Assembly (NCBI RefSeq): GCF_041262525.1
Contig: NZ_JBGCCK010000027.1
Coordinates: 1 to 64,000 of the forward strand
DNA length: 64,000 nt
Source: Streptacidiphilus sp041262525
Lineage (GTDB): Bacteria > Actinomycetota > Actinomycetes > Streptomycetales > Streptomycetaceae
Direction: 5' to 3'
A model generated the notes under the pieces. It saw nothing but the letters and a program-made list of their open reading frames with translations. It did not search any database and was not told where the DNA came from. Every line of letters starts with the position of its first letter. Position 1 is the stretch's first letter. A program made the translations under genes and the position numbers. This document shows, one piece after another, positions 8,390 through 19,228 of this stretch.

Positions 8390-9037
8390 GTGTTGAGCAG
8401 CACGGGTGACAGAACAGCCACGGGCGGCTCCTGCCCCATCCACTCCCCGGTCCGGACGCTGTCGCGTGCGGCCCGGCCCGGGTGGGAGGGCATGCCGATG
8501 GTGCCGTTTCCTGCGGATCCGCAGGACGATGTGCTGCCGAGTACGGAGCTGATCGGTTACCGGGGGCCCACCGCCTGCGCGGCCGCCGGGATCACCTACC
8601 GGCAGCTGGACTACTGGGCCCGCACCGGCCTGGTCGAGCCCAGCGTCCGCCCGGCCCAGGGCTCCGGCACGCAGCGGCTCTACGCCTTCCGCGACATCCT
8701 GGTGCTCAAGGTCGTCAAGCGACTGCTGGACGCCGGCGTCTCACTGCAGAGCATCCGGACGGCCGTCGACCATTTGGCCCAACGCCCGCAGGACGCCCTC
8801 CCCGGCATCACGCTCATGAGCGACGGCGCGACGGTCTACGAGTGCACCTCGGCGCACCAGGTCGTCGAGCTGCTCCAGGGCGGCCAGGGGATCTTCGGCA
8901 TCGCGGTCGGCGCGGTCTGGCGCGAGGTCGAGTCCACGCTGAGCCGGCTCCACGGCGAGCGCACCGACACGGGCGAGACCCTGGTCGGCTTCGACCCCTC
9001 CGACGAACTGGCCCGCCGCCGCAACCGCGCGGGCTGA
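8390..9037 (+). CDS. MerR family regulator (Rv1830-like)
   Basis: A 215-residue MerR regulator with the conserved winged-helix block YRGPTACAAAGITYRQLDYW, GSGTQRLYAFRDILVLKVV and a C-terminal ligand-like domain ending DELARRRNRAG. GTG 8390 is chosen because GGACGGAGGG stands just upstream. An in-frame GTG at 8321 coincides with the predicted transcript start and could give a leaderless, 23-residue longer form. Rv1830 in Mycobacterium occupies the same syntenic slot beside gcvB/gcvP; the regulon is unknown here. Confidence 0.82.
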   Translation: MLSSTGDRTATGGSCPIHSPVRTLSRAARPGWEGMPMVPFPADPQDDVLPSTELIGYRGPTACAAAGITYRQLDYWARTGLVEPSVRPAQGSGTQRLYAFRDILVLKVVKRLLDAGVSLQSIRTAVDHLAQRPQDALPGITLMSDGATVYECTSAHQVVELLQGGQGIFGIAVGAVWREVESTLSRLHGERTDTGETLVGFDPSDELARRRNRAG

Positions 9038-9091
9038 ACCGCGCGTCCGCCTCGTCAGGAAGATCGACGAGGCGGGGAGCGGTGGGTCGCG

Positions 9092-9796
9092 GTGCGGATG
9101 CGGGTCGGAGTGGGCGGATGGCTGCGTGCGCTGCGCAGGGAACGCAGGGCACAGCGGCGGGTCTTCCAGCTGATCACCGTGCTGGCCCTCGCCGGACTGG
9201 TGCCGACGGCCGTGGTCTGGTTCCAGAGCAGCTGGCGGCTGCGGACCGTCGCCGACGCGCCGGCCGAGCCCGTGGTGGTGGTCTTCGGCGCCGGCCTCGA
9301 CGCACCGGGCAAGCCCTCGCCCTACCTCGCCCACCGCCTGGACGCGGCGCTGGTCCTGTACCGCGAGGGGCGGGTGCGCGCGGTCCTGGTCTCCGGTGAC
9401 AACGGGCGCGCCACCTACGACGAGCCCGACGCCATGCGGGACTACCTCGTCGCCCGCGGCGTCCCCGCTGCCGTGGTGGTCCGCGACTACGCGGGCTTCA
9501 ACACCTGGGACTCCTGCAGCCGGGCCCACCGGATCTTCGGCGTGACCCGGGCGATCCTTGTGAACCAGGAGTACGCGATCCGGCGCGCGGTCTCCCTGTG
9601 CGAGACCGCCGGCATCGACTCCTACGGCATCGGCGTACAGGAATGGCACGACCAGACCTGGGACTACGGTGCCGTGCGCGAGATCGCCTCGGCGGACAAG
9701 GCCGTGCTGATCGACGAACTGTTCCACCCGGACCCGCACCTGCTCGGTCCGAAGGTCTCCACTCTCGCCTCGCTCGAGGCCGCTGCCGCGCGCTGA
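9092..9796 (+). CDS. SanA/YdcF family (DUF218) membrane-anchored protein
   Basis: A 234-residue protein with one N-terminal membrane helix (about residues 25-48, FQLITVLALAGLVPTAVVWF) and a DUF218 domain: VVVVFGAGLDA, RLDAALVLYREGRVRAVLVSGDN, a DEPDAM motif and AGFNTWDSCSRA. SanA proteins affect envelope permeability to vancomycin in enterobacteria, but the reaction is not established. The start may be GTG 9092 or ATG 9098. The stop lies inside the first unit of a 10-bp tandem repeat. Confidence 0.8.
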   Translation: MRMRVGVGGWLRALRRERRAQRRVFQLITVLALAGLVPTAVVWFQSSWRLRTVADAPAEPVVVVFGAGLDAPGKPSPYLAHRLDAALVLYREGRVRAVLVSGDNGRATYDEPDAMRDYLVARGVPAAVVVRDYAGFNTWDSCSRAHRIFGVTRAILVNQEYAIRRAVSLCETAGIDSYGIGVQEWHDQTWDYGAVREIASADKAVLIDELFHPDPHLLGPKVSTLASLEAAAAR

Positions 9797-9820
9797 AACG
9801 CGCTGAAACGCGCTCAAACG
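9791..9820. repeat. three tandem 10-bp units upstream of dinB
   Basis: CGCTGAAACG, CGCTGAAACG and CGCTCAAACG follow each other exactly. The 10-bp period puts the three copies on the same face of the helix. They lie 44-73 bases upstream of the dinB start and overlap the stop of the SanA-like gene; a regulator-binding array is possible. Confidence 0.6.
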
Positions 9821-9863
9821 CGTCACCAGGGCTGTTGTCGTACCTGTGCGCGATGATCGGGCC

Positions 9864-11279
9864 ATGCGCTCCGTCCCGTCGATCCTGCACCTCGACATGG
9901 ACGCCTTCTTCGCCTCGGTGGAGCAGGCGTCCAAGCCGAGCCTGCGGGGAAAGCCGGTGGTCGTCGGCGGGCTCGGCGCGCGCGGGGTCGTGGCCACGGC
10001 CTCCTACGAGGCGCGGCGCTTCGGCGTGCACTCGGCCATGGCGATGGCCCACGCGCGGCGGCTGGCGCCCAACGCGGCGTTCCTGATCCCGCGCTTCGAG
10101 CTGTACCGGCAGATCAGCGACCAGGTGATGGCCCTGCTGCGGCAGCTCTCGCCGCTGGTCGAGCCGCTGAGCCTGGACGAGGCGTTCGTCGATCTCGCAG
10201 CCGGGCCCTACGGCGAGCTGCTGGAGATGGGCGGCGCGGAGCTGGCGCGCGCACTGGGGGAGGATCTGCGGGCGGACATCCGGTCGAAGGTCGGGCTGAC
10301 CGCCTCGGTGGGGCTGTCCACGACGAAGTTCCTCGCCAAGATCGCCTCCGAGCAGGCCAAGCCGGACGGACTGGTCCTGATCGAGGCGGGCCACGAGCAG
10401 GAGGTGCTGCAACCGCTCCCGGTGCGTGCGCTGCCGGGCGTCGGCCCGGCCACGGCCGAGACGCTGCGCCGCGCGGGGCTGACGCTGGTCTCCGACGTGG
10501 CGGCGCTGTCGCAGGAGGAGCTGGTGCAGCTGCTGGGGCGCGCGCACGGCGCGGGCGTCCACGAGCTGGCCCAGGGCCGCGACGAGCGGCCGGTGGTCCC
10601 TGACCGGGACGCGAAGTCCGTCTCGGTCGAGGACACCTTTGAGGTGGACCTCGGCGACCGGGACCGGATCATGCAGGAGCTGGACCGCTTGGCGGACCGC
10701 TGCGTCCGTCGGCTCAGAGCGGCAGGGCGCTCGGGTCGCACGGTGGTGGTGAAGATCCGCCGCTTCGACTTCAGCACGCTGACGCGCTCGGAGACCTTGC
10801 CGGCTCCGACGGACGATCCGCTGGTGATAGCGCAGATGGCGCGGCGGCTGGTCGACTCCGTGGAGCTGCTGGGCGGCATCCGGCTGCTCGGCGTCGGCGT
10901 GACGGGTCTGGCGGACTGGACGCAGGAGGACCTCTTCGCGCAGGCGCAGCGGGAGGAGCTGGAGCTGGAGGAGGAACTTGAGGAGGAGATGGAGGAGTCG
11001 GACCCCGAGCCCGGCACGGAACCGGCCTACGGCGGCCCCTCCGGCCCACGCGCGTTCCACCCCGGCGGAGAACTGACAGGCCGTCGCTGGATGCCGGGAC
11101 AGGACGCGGAGCACGAGGACTTCGGTCACTGCTGGGTCCAGGGCAGCGGCGTGGGCCGGGTGACGGTCCGTTTCGAGTCCCCGGACTCACCTGTCGGCCG
11201 CGTCCGCACCTTCTCCGTCGACGACCCGGCCCTGACACCGGCCCCAGCGTTGCCGCTCCGGCATGACTCCGACGAGTAG
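9864..11279 (+). CDS. dinB: DNA polymerase IV (Y family)
   Basis: A 471-residue translesion polymerase. Catalytic motifs are present: ILHLDMDAFFASVEQ (first acidic pair), SYEARRFGVHSAM and SLDEAFVD (second acidic pair), then the little-finger domain. The C-terminus adds an acidic run (LELEEELEEEMEESDPEPG) and a tail of about 90 residues longer than the bacterial minimum. ATG 9864 places the protein start six residues before the conserved LHLDMD; GTG 9846 is an alternative. There is no clear Shine-Dalgarno for either. It would act in error-prone bypass of damaged template. Confidence 0.9.
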   Translation: MRSVPSILHLDMDAFFASVEQASKPSLRGKPVVVGGLGARGVVATASYEARRFGVHSAMAMAHARRLAPNAAFLIPRFELYRQISDQVMALLRQLSPLVEPLSLDEAFVDLAAGPYGELLEMGGAELARALGEDLRADIRSKVGLTASVGLSTTKFLAKIASEQAKPDGLVLIEAGHEQEVLQPLPVRALPGVGPATAETLRRAGLTLVSDVAALSQEELVQLLGRAHGAGVHELAQGRDERPVVPDRDAKSVSVEDTFEVDLGDRDRIMQELDRLADRCVRRLRAAGRSGRTVVVKIRRFDFSTLTRSETLPAPTDDPLVIAQMARRLVDSVELLGGIRLLGVGVTGLADWTQEDLFAQAQREELELEEELEEEMEESDPEPGTEPAYGGPSGPRAFHPGGELTGRRWMPGQDAEHEDFGHCWVQGSGVGRVTVRFESPDSPVGRVRTFSVDDPALTPAPALPLRHDSDE

Positions 11280-11400
11280 GTGCACCACCAGGGGCGCGAG
11301 AACCACCCTGTGCGGATGGCCCTGCTCTGTTCAGGGACTCACCACATACGGTGGCTTGTCGCGCACGCAGTTCATCGAGCAGAGCCTCGCGCCCCTGAAA
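11280..11400 (-). repeat. dispersed palindromic intergenic repeat, copy B
   Basis: Fills almost the whole 125-bp gap between the convergent dinB and PRC-barrel stops. The ends are a perfect 10-bp inverted repeat (GGGGCGCGAG at 11291-11300, CTCGCGCCCC at 11387-11396). Its reverse complement matches copy A through the interior, including CTCTGCTCGATGAA and GTGGTGAGTCCC. Likely a bidirectional terminator by position. Confidence 0.75.
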
Positions 11401-11404
11401 GGCG

Positions 11405-12811
11405 CTACGCGCCCATGGCGTGGTCGGGGAGGTCCGGGTTGTGGCCCATGGGGGTGGCCTGGCGGATGCCCGCCGCCGCGGGGGTGCCGGCGAGGGGCGG
11501 GCCGCCCAGAGGGGCTCCCGCCGCAGGGGGAGTGACGGGCGTGCCCGCGGGGCGCGAGCCGTCCTGGACCTGGATGTGCTCGCGGTGGAGCTGCTCGCGG
11601 ACGACCTCCTCCTCCGTGATCCGCTCGGTCACCAGGCGGATCCGCTCCACCGGGACGATGGTCTTGCGGACGACCAGCCGCTCCTCGTGGAGGGTCACCT
11701 CCTCCACGCTCTCCGCGATCTCCGCCTCGGTCAGCTGCGCCCGCTCCTCCGCGCTGACGGGCACCCGCTCCACCCGGATGCGCTCGCGGACGACCGGGAC
11801 GCGCCGCTCGACCTGCTCGGTCGTCACGTACTTGCGCAGTCGCGCGCGGCCGAGGACGCGCCACTCGGTGCTGATGTCCAGGCGCTCCTCGCGGCAGACG
11901 AACTCGACAGGCTCAGGGACCGGATCCTTGGCGCTGGTGGACGTCGCCGGGATGCCCATCCCGGGCAGCGGGTCGGTCAGCGGGTCGGGACGACGCTGCG
12001 CATCGGTCGCCGCAGACGTCCGGGTCATGTCGATCGCGCCGGTCCTGTCGGTCGTGCCGGTCGTGCCGGGGAACGGCGCCGCCGGGGGAGCCTGGACCGC
12101 AGGGGTCGACATCGCCGCAGCAGCAGGCGCCGCCGCGGCGGCCGCACCTGCCGGGCCGGAGATGTCCGGCTTGGGAGCGGTGCCGGTCAGGAAGGACGAG
12201 GTCCGGCCCGCGCTCGAGAGCGGCTCCACCACGGGCGTACTCGACAGCGTTCGTTCCACCGGCTTCTCCTCCGTCTTCGCAGCCGCACCGGCTGCTCCGG
12301 CCGCACCTGCCGCCATTCCGGCAGCGGCTCCTGCCGCCGCCGTTCCCGCTGCTCCCGCTGTTCCCGCCATGGCCGTCTTCGGGGGCGCGCCCGCTCCGTC
12401 CGGCCCGGCGCCCGCGGCAGCGCTCGCCGCCGCGGTGGACTGTGTCGACTTGTCGGCCAAGCGGGCGCCGGAGTCCGCCGCGTGCTGGCCCGTGCCGGTC
12501 GGCACCTCGAGCCCGTAGTAGCGGTAGAGCTGGAGCTCCTGCGCCGGCGACAGGTGCTGGCCCACGCCGAAGTCGGGGGAGTCCTTCACCTGCGACTTCT
12601 CGTAAGGAACCCGCAGCTCGTCGGAGACGAACTCGCTCGTCGTCAGTGGCACGAAGGCGTCGCGGCCGAAGAGGCCGGTCCGCACGGCGGCCCATTCGGG
12701 TTCTCCGGTGGCGTCGTCGAGGTAGACCTCGTCCACCGTGCCGATCTTCTCGCCGTGCTTGTCGACGGCCTTGTGGCCGATCAGATCCCTGGGGTCGATC
12801 TCGGTCTGCAC
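11405..12811 (-). CDS. PRC-barrel and DUF2382 domain protein
   Basis: A 468-residue protein. Residues about 1-75 are a PRC-barrel (IDPRDLIGHKAVDKHGEKIG, VYLDDATGEPEWAAVRTGLFG), the middle 200 residues are low-complexity Ala/Gly/Pro, and residues about 315-430 are a DUF2382 domain of alternating charged strands (CREERLDISTEWR, VERRVPVVRERIRVERVPV). The family is stress-associated in actinobacteria, with no defined reaction. GTG 12811 is chosen because GGAGGAG lies upstream and the longer N-terminus is not conserved. Confidence 0.85.
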   Translation of the reverse strand: MQTEIDPRDLIGHKAVDKHGEKIGTVDEVYLDDATGEPEWAAVRTGLFGRDAFVPLTTSEFVSDELRVPYEKSQVKDSPDFGVGQHLSPAQELQLYRYYGLEVPTGTGQHAADSGARLADKSTQSTAAASAAAGAGPDGAGAPPKTAMAGTAGAAGTAAAGAAAGMAAGAAGAAGAAAKTEEKPVERTLSSTPVVEPLSSAGRTSSFLTGTAPKPDISGPAGAAAAAAPAAAAMSTPAVQAPPAAPFPGTTGTTDRTGAIDMTRTSAATDAQRRPDPLTDPLPGMGIPATSTSAKDPVPEPVEFVCREERLDISTEWRVLGRARLRKYVTTEQVERRVPVVRERIRVERVPVSAEERAQLTEAEIAESVEEVTLHEERLVVRKTIVPVERIRLVTERITEEEVVREQLHREHIQVQDGSRPAGTPVTPPAAGAPLGGPPLAGTPAAAGIRQATPMGHNPDLPDHAMGA

Positions 12812-12956
12812 GCTGTTCCACTCCTCCGTCGGCCGCGCCGGTCTTTTCAACTGACGAACGTGCTCAACTCATACGAAAAGGCACAATGATCGCTTTGTCG
12901 AACGTACGCAGCTCCACCGGGTGTGTCGCTGCTCCGTACGGGTTGACCAGGGCTCG

Positions 12957-12984
12957 TTCGACGCTCGGGCCACGCTGGTAGGCT
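12957..12984 (+). promoter_or_regulatory. promoter of the gcvP leader
   Basis: TTCGAC (12957-12962), a 16-base spacer and TAGGCT (12979-12984) predict a transcript start near 12991, about 15 bases before the first glycine aptamer. Supports a long structured 5' leader for gcvP. Confidence 0.5.
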
Positions 12985-13006
12985 GGCGATCGACCGTCGA
13001 GCATGC

Positions 13007-13206
13007 GCGGGAGAGTCCGAGCGTCCAACTGGACGAGCGGCGCCGAAGGAGCAAATCCTCCCCGGAATCTCTCAGGCCGAAGTACCGCGCAGGCGAGGTC
13101 ACTCTGGAAAGCAGCACCGCGTCGGCAGGTTCGGGGCGGTGCTCACCGACGGTGAAAGCCGGCTTCGGCCGGTGAAGCTCTCAGGTTCCATGACAGAGGG
13201 GGAGGT
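13007..13206 (+). ncRNA. tandem glycine riboswitch (gcvT motif)
   Basis: Two consecutive glycine aptamers precede gcvP. Aptamer 1 (about 13007-13113) shows GGGAGAG, GCGCCGAAGGAGCAA, CCCCGGAATCTCTCAGGC and the closing CACTCTGGAAAGC. Aptamer 2 (about 13118-13206) shows CACCGACGGTGAAAGCC, GGTGAAGCTCTCAGGTTCC and ATGACAGAGGGGG. The tandem layout is the known glycine sensor; binding normally raises expression of glycine cleavage genes. About 50 bases separate it from the gcvP start, which could hold the expression platform. Confidence 0.93.
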
Positions 13207-13259
13207 CGTCCGGGTGCCCCACAGCGCCCACCGGGTCCGACCAGGAGGCCACACTCCCC

Positions 13260-16142
<2,883 letters not shown>

Positions 16143-16212
16143 TTGCACTTACCTAGGGGCGCGAGGCTCTGCTCGCGCACGCGGTTCATCGAGCAGAGCC
16201 TCGCGCCCCTGA
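16143..16212. repeat. dispersed palindromic intergenic repeat, short copy C
   Basis: A perfect 21-bp inverted repeat (16155-16175 with 16190-16210, AGGGGCGCGAGGCTCTGCTCG on the left arm) with a 14-base loop. It occupies the whole gap between the stop codons of gcvP and the convergent DUF5999 gene. The arm plus loop match the end of copies A and B, so it looks like an element collapsed onto one end. Expected to terminate transcription in both directions. Confidence 0.8.
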
Positions 16213-16404
16213 CTACGCCGCTTCCGCGTACGCCCGGCGAGGTGCGATCACGCTGCCGTCGGGGAGGATCTCGCCGGTGTCCTCGAAAAGCAGAATGCCA
16301 TTGCACAGCAGGCTCCAGCCCTGCTCCGGATGGCTCGCGACGACCGCGGCTGCCTCGCGGTCCGGCGAACCGGCTGACGGACACTCAGGACGGTGCTGGC
16401 ACAT
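16213..16404 (-). CDS. DUF5999 family small protein
   Basis: A 63-residue protein matching the actinomycete DUF5999 family: MCQHRPECPSAGSPDREAA, then HPEQGWSLLCNGILLFEDTG and LPDGSVIAPRR. ATG 16404 is preferred over upstream starts because the family begins at MCQHRP and GGAAAGG lies just before it. Three cysteines (residues 2, 8 and about 38) could bind metal, but this is speculation. Convergent with gcvP. Function unknown. Confidence 0.85.
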   Translation of the reverse strand: MCQHRPECPSAGSPDREAAAVVASHPEQGWSLLCNGILLFEDTGEILPDGSVIAPRRAYAEAA

Positions 16405-16570
16405 AGCTCGTACCTTTCCAATGCCGGTTTGCGGCGCGGTGGTGTGAAGTGCCTTCTCGCCGGGTAAGACGGTTGGCTGGTCGCGCTGGTTCTCAGTCTC
16501 CGGTCTCCGAGACCGAACCGCAGCTATTTGGTGACATGGGTCACGTGAGAACCCGCGCGAGCAGCAGAAA

Positions 16571-16611
16571 CCACCCGTTGTGACCAGATGCGGCATGGTC
16601 ACAACGGGTGG
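16571..16611 (-). terminator. strong hairpin after the 16631-17239 gene
   Basis: A perfect 16-bp inverted repeat (CCACCCGTTGTGACCA at 16571-16586, TGGTCACAACGGGTGG at 16596-16611) with a 9-base loop. On the minus strand it lies 20 bases after the stop of the hypothetical gene and is followed by TTTCTGC, fitting an intrinsic terminator. A palindromic operator for the downstream DUF5999 gene is the alternative. Nothing else was seen in 16405-16630. Confidence 0.65.
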
Positions 16612-16630
16612 TGTCGGGGGTGCTGCCGGG

Positions 16631-17239
16631 TCAGGCCGTACTGGTGAGTAGTGCGCCGTTCGTGAGCGCCAGCAGTGCGAGCAGTTCCTCTGCGTGGTGG
16701 GGGATGTGCGCGGTGACTCCCAGCGGTGCCGGGACCAGCGGGATCAGCAGGTCCGGCGTCGGGGCCGGGGAGAGCACGGGATGCAGCCAGAGGGCCGTCA
16801 TGTAGTGGCCCGGCACGGACAGCAGGCGCGGCAGGTACGTCGTCTGCGCGCCCGCCGCGTGCAGGCGGGCCTGCTGGAGGGCGTGCAGCGTGGACGCGGG
16901 GTAGGGGCCCTCTGCGAAATGGGCGAAGGTGTGGGTCTCACCCGACTCCTCGGCCACCCGTTCCAGAGTGTCCGCGGCGGCGACGACCTCGTCGCCCGCC
17001 TTGATCAGGAAGCGCCAGCCCGTGCGCCTGGCGCGGGCCAGCGGCGCGGCCGCGCCGTCCGAGGCCATCGGGTCGAGCAGATGGACGGGCAGCGGGTGGG
17101 CAGGGGTGAGCGGCCCGATGGCTCGTCGCACGGCCGAGGAGCGGACGGGAAGGGCGTCGCTGAGGGCGTCCAGGTCGTCCAGGGCGCCGAGGACGGCGCG
17201 AAGGGCGGCGGCGGGCGGCTGGGGCAGCTGCAAGGACAT
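16631..17239 (-). CDS. hypothetical protein
   Basis: A 202-residue protein of unrecognised family, with actinobacterial codon use throughout. It begins MSLQLPQPPAAALRAVLGAL and is rich in Leu, Ala and Pro; the C-terminal third (HIPHHAEELLALLALTNGALL) is amphipathic. No signal peptide, membrane helix or catalytic motif stands out. It is divergent from the glutamate-cysteine-ligase family gene and followed by a strong hairpin. No function can be given. Confidence 0.6.
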   Translation of the reverse strand: MSLQLPQPPAAALRAVLGALDDLDALSDALPVRSSAVRRAIGPLTPAHPLPVHLLDPMASDGAAAPLARARRTGWRFLIKAGDEVVAAADTLERVAEESGETHTFAHFAEGPYPASTLHALQQARLHAAGAQTTYLPRLLSVPGHYMTALWLHPVLSPAPTPDLLIPLVPAPLGVTAHIPHHAEELLALLALTNGALLTSTA

Positions 17240-17593
17240 GTGGATTCGCCTCTCGTGGCAGCAGAGACAGGCGGGGCGTTGGTGGTGCGGGAGCTGCTCG
17301 GGCGTGCTGGGAGCGCAGTGGAGGGAACTGCGCCGGGTACGGCTGGTTCAGATCGTGGTGCAGGGCAGGCCCGAGGGGGCCGGGTCTCCGTGCGATCCGG
17401 AAGCTCCGGCGGCGTCGGGCCGTGCGTACCTGTATCTCGCGAGTCTATACGAACGGGTGCACGGCGTGACTCTTCTACTACTGTCCGTGCATGGTCGCAA
17501 GGGAGATTTCGGGCAGTTCGTGTACTCGGCCAGTTATTGGCACATGCCGTTTTCGCGCGTTCTGTCGGACTGTCGATCACGCCTTCGGGGCAT
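17240..17593. other. divergent intergenic region
   Basis: About 350 bases between divergent genes with no convincing ORF or RNA. AT-richer words (GAGTCTATACGAA near 17440 and CAGTTATTGGCAC near 17530) are plausible promoter material for either side, but no -35/-10 pair is good enough to call. Confidence 0.4.
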
Positions 17594-17620
17594 CCTCCCT
17601 CTACCGCCGACAGAGGGAGG
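17594..17620 (+). promoter_or_regulatory. hairpin enclosing a ribosome-binding site
   Basis: CCTCCCTC (17594-17601) is complementary to GAGGGAGG (17613-17620), with an 11-base loop. The second arm is the Shine-Dalgarno of the gene starting at ATG 17629, so the folded form would hide the ribosome-binding site. Whether anything switches it is unknown. Confidence 0.5.
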
Positions 17621-17628
17621 GGCGCCCT

Positions 17629-19134
17629 ATGGGGGAGAAGGTGGCCGCCGGCAGTGCGGACCTGGCGGACCGTCAACTTTACCGCCGTAAGCTGCGCCAG
17701 TGCGTCGAGGCGTTGGAGCGGCTGCTCGCCGAGGACCGCTTCGACCGGGCCCGCGCGATGATGGGCCTGGAGATCGAACTCAACCTCGCCGACGACGAGG
17801 GCCTGCCGGCCATGCGCAACGAGGAGGTGCTCGCCTCGATCGCCAGCGGGGACTTCCAGACCGAACTCGGTCAGTTCAACATCGAGGTCAACATCGCCCC
17901 GCACCGGCTCGGCGGCCGGGTCTTCGAGGAACTGCGCGAGGAGCTCGTCGTCGGCCTCGGCTACGCCGACCGGAGAGCGCAACGCGCCGGGGCGCGGATC
18001 GTCACGGTCGGCATCCTGCCGACGCTGACGCTCGACCACGCGGTCCTGGACAACATCTCGCGCGGGGATCGATACCGCCTGCTCAACGACCGGATTCTCG
18101 CCGCGCGTGGGGAGGACATCTCCCTCGACATCCAGGGCGTCGAGCGGCTGCGGGCGGACTCGGTCTCCATCGTCGCGGAGGCGGCCTGCACGTCCCTGCA
18201 GCTGCACCTGCAGGTGACGCCGCGCCGCTTCGCCGGGGTGTGGAACGCGGCCCAGGCGCTGACCGGAGCACAGCTGGCGATGGGGGCCAACGCCCCGTTC
18301 CTGTTCGGTCGGGAGCTCTGGCGCGAGACGCGGCCCATTCTGTTCGAGCAAGCGTGCGATACGCGTCCGGATGAGCTCAAGGCGCAGGGCGTCCGACCGA
18401 TCACCTGGTTCGGCGAGCGCTGGGTCGACTCGGTCGTGGATCTCTTCGAGGAGAACCTGCGCTACTTCCCCTCGCTGCTGCCGATCTGCGACGAGGAGGA
18501 CCCGCAGAAGACCCTCGCCGCGGGCGGCGTCCCCGCGCTGCGCGAGCTGCGGCTGCACAACGGCACCATCTACCGCTGGAACCGCCCCGTCTACGACATC
18601 GCGGACGGCGTCCCGCACCTGCGCGTCGAGAACCGGGCGTTGCCGGCCGGTCCGACCGTCGTCGACACGCTGGCCAACGCGGCGTTCTACTACGGCCTGG
18701 TCCGCTCGCTCGCCGATCAGCCGCGCCCGGTCTGGCAGCGGCTGCCGTTCGAGCTCGCGACGGAGAACTTTCACACGGCCGCGCGGCTGGGCATCGACGC
18801 CGAGCTGTGGTGGCCACGTGCCGGCGGCCGCCGGGGCGGCGGCAGCCTGGCGCGGGTGCCCGCGCGGGACCTGGTCCGCGACGAGCTGCTGCCGCTGGCG
18901 GCGAAGGGTCTGGACGCGTGGGGCGTGGAACCGGTGGACCGGGACCACTACCTCGGCATCATCGAGGGTCGCTGCCGCACCGGGATCAACGGAGCGGCGT
19001 GGCAGAGCGCGGCCTTCCACGACGGCGTGGACCGGCACGGTCTCGACCGGGGCCCGGCGCTGGTTGCGATGACGCGCCGCTACATGGAGCTGATGCGCTC
19101 CGGTGAGCCCGTCCACACCTGGCCGCTGCGCTGA
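17629..19134 (+). CDS. glutamate-cysteine ligase family protein
   Basis: A 501-residue member of the glutamate-cysteine ligase superfamily (ATP-dependent carboxylate-amine ligase fold). Recognisable blocks are MMGLEIELNLAD (metal-binding Glu residues), TELGQFNIEVNIAP, ITWFGERWVDS, RLHNGTIYRWNRPVY and ENRALPAGPTVVDTLANAAF. Actinomycetes use mycothiol and not glutathione, so the substrate is probably not cysteine for glutathione synthesis; a role in ergothioneine or in an unknown gamma-glutamyl amide is possible. ATG 17629 follows GAGGGAGGGG. No partner gene adjoins it. Confidence 0.75.
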   Translation: MGEKVAAGSADLADRQLYRRKLRQCVEALERLLAEDRFDRARAMMGLEIELNLADDEGLPAMRNEEVLASIASGDFQTELGQFNIEVNIAPHRLGGRVFEELREELVVGLGYADRRAQRAGARIVTVGILPTLTLDHAVLDNISRGDRYRLLNDRILAARGEDISLDIQGVERLRADSVSIVAEAACTSLQLHLQVTPRRFAGVWNAAQALTGAQLAMGANAPFLFGRELWRETRPILFEQACDTRPDELKAQGVRPITWFGERWVDSVVDLFEENLRYFPSLLPICDEEDPQKTLAAGGVPALRELRLHNGTIYRWNRPVYDIADGVPHLRVENRALPAGPTVVDTLANAAFYYGLVRSLADQPRPVWQRLPFELATENFHTAARLGIDAELWWPRAGGRRGGGSLARVPARDLVRDELLPLAAKGLDAWGVEPVDRDHYLGIIEGRCRTGINGAAWQSAAFHDGVDRHGLDRGPALVAMTRRYMELMRSGEPVHTWPLR

Positions 19135-19228
19135 GCTGAGGGCCCGCTGAAGGCGAGCCGATCACCGCTCAGGCTGCTGTGCGATGATCGGGCGAACCGC
19201 CAGAGCAACCGCCCCCGGAGTCGCCCCC

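Noticed and set aside
9791..9820. Considered as a CRISPR-like array
   Set aside because: Units are 10 bp with no spacers and no cas genes in the window.
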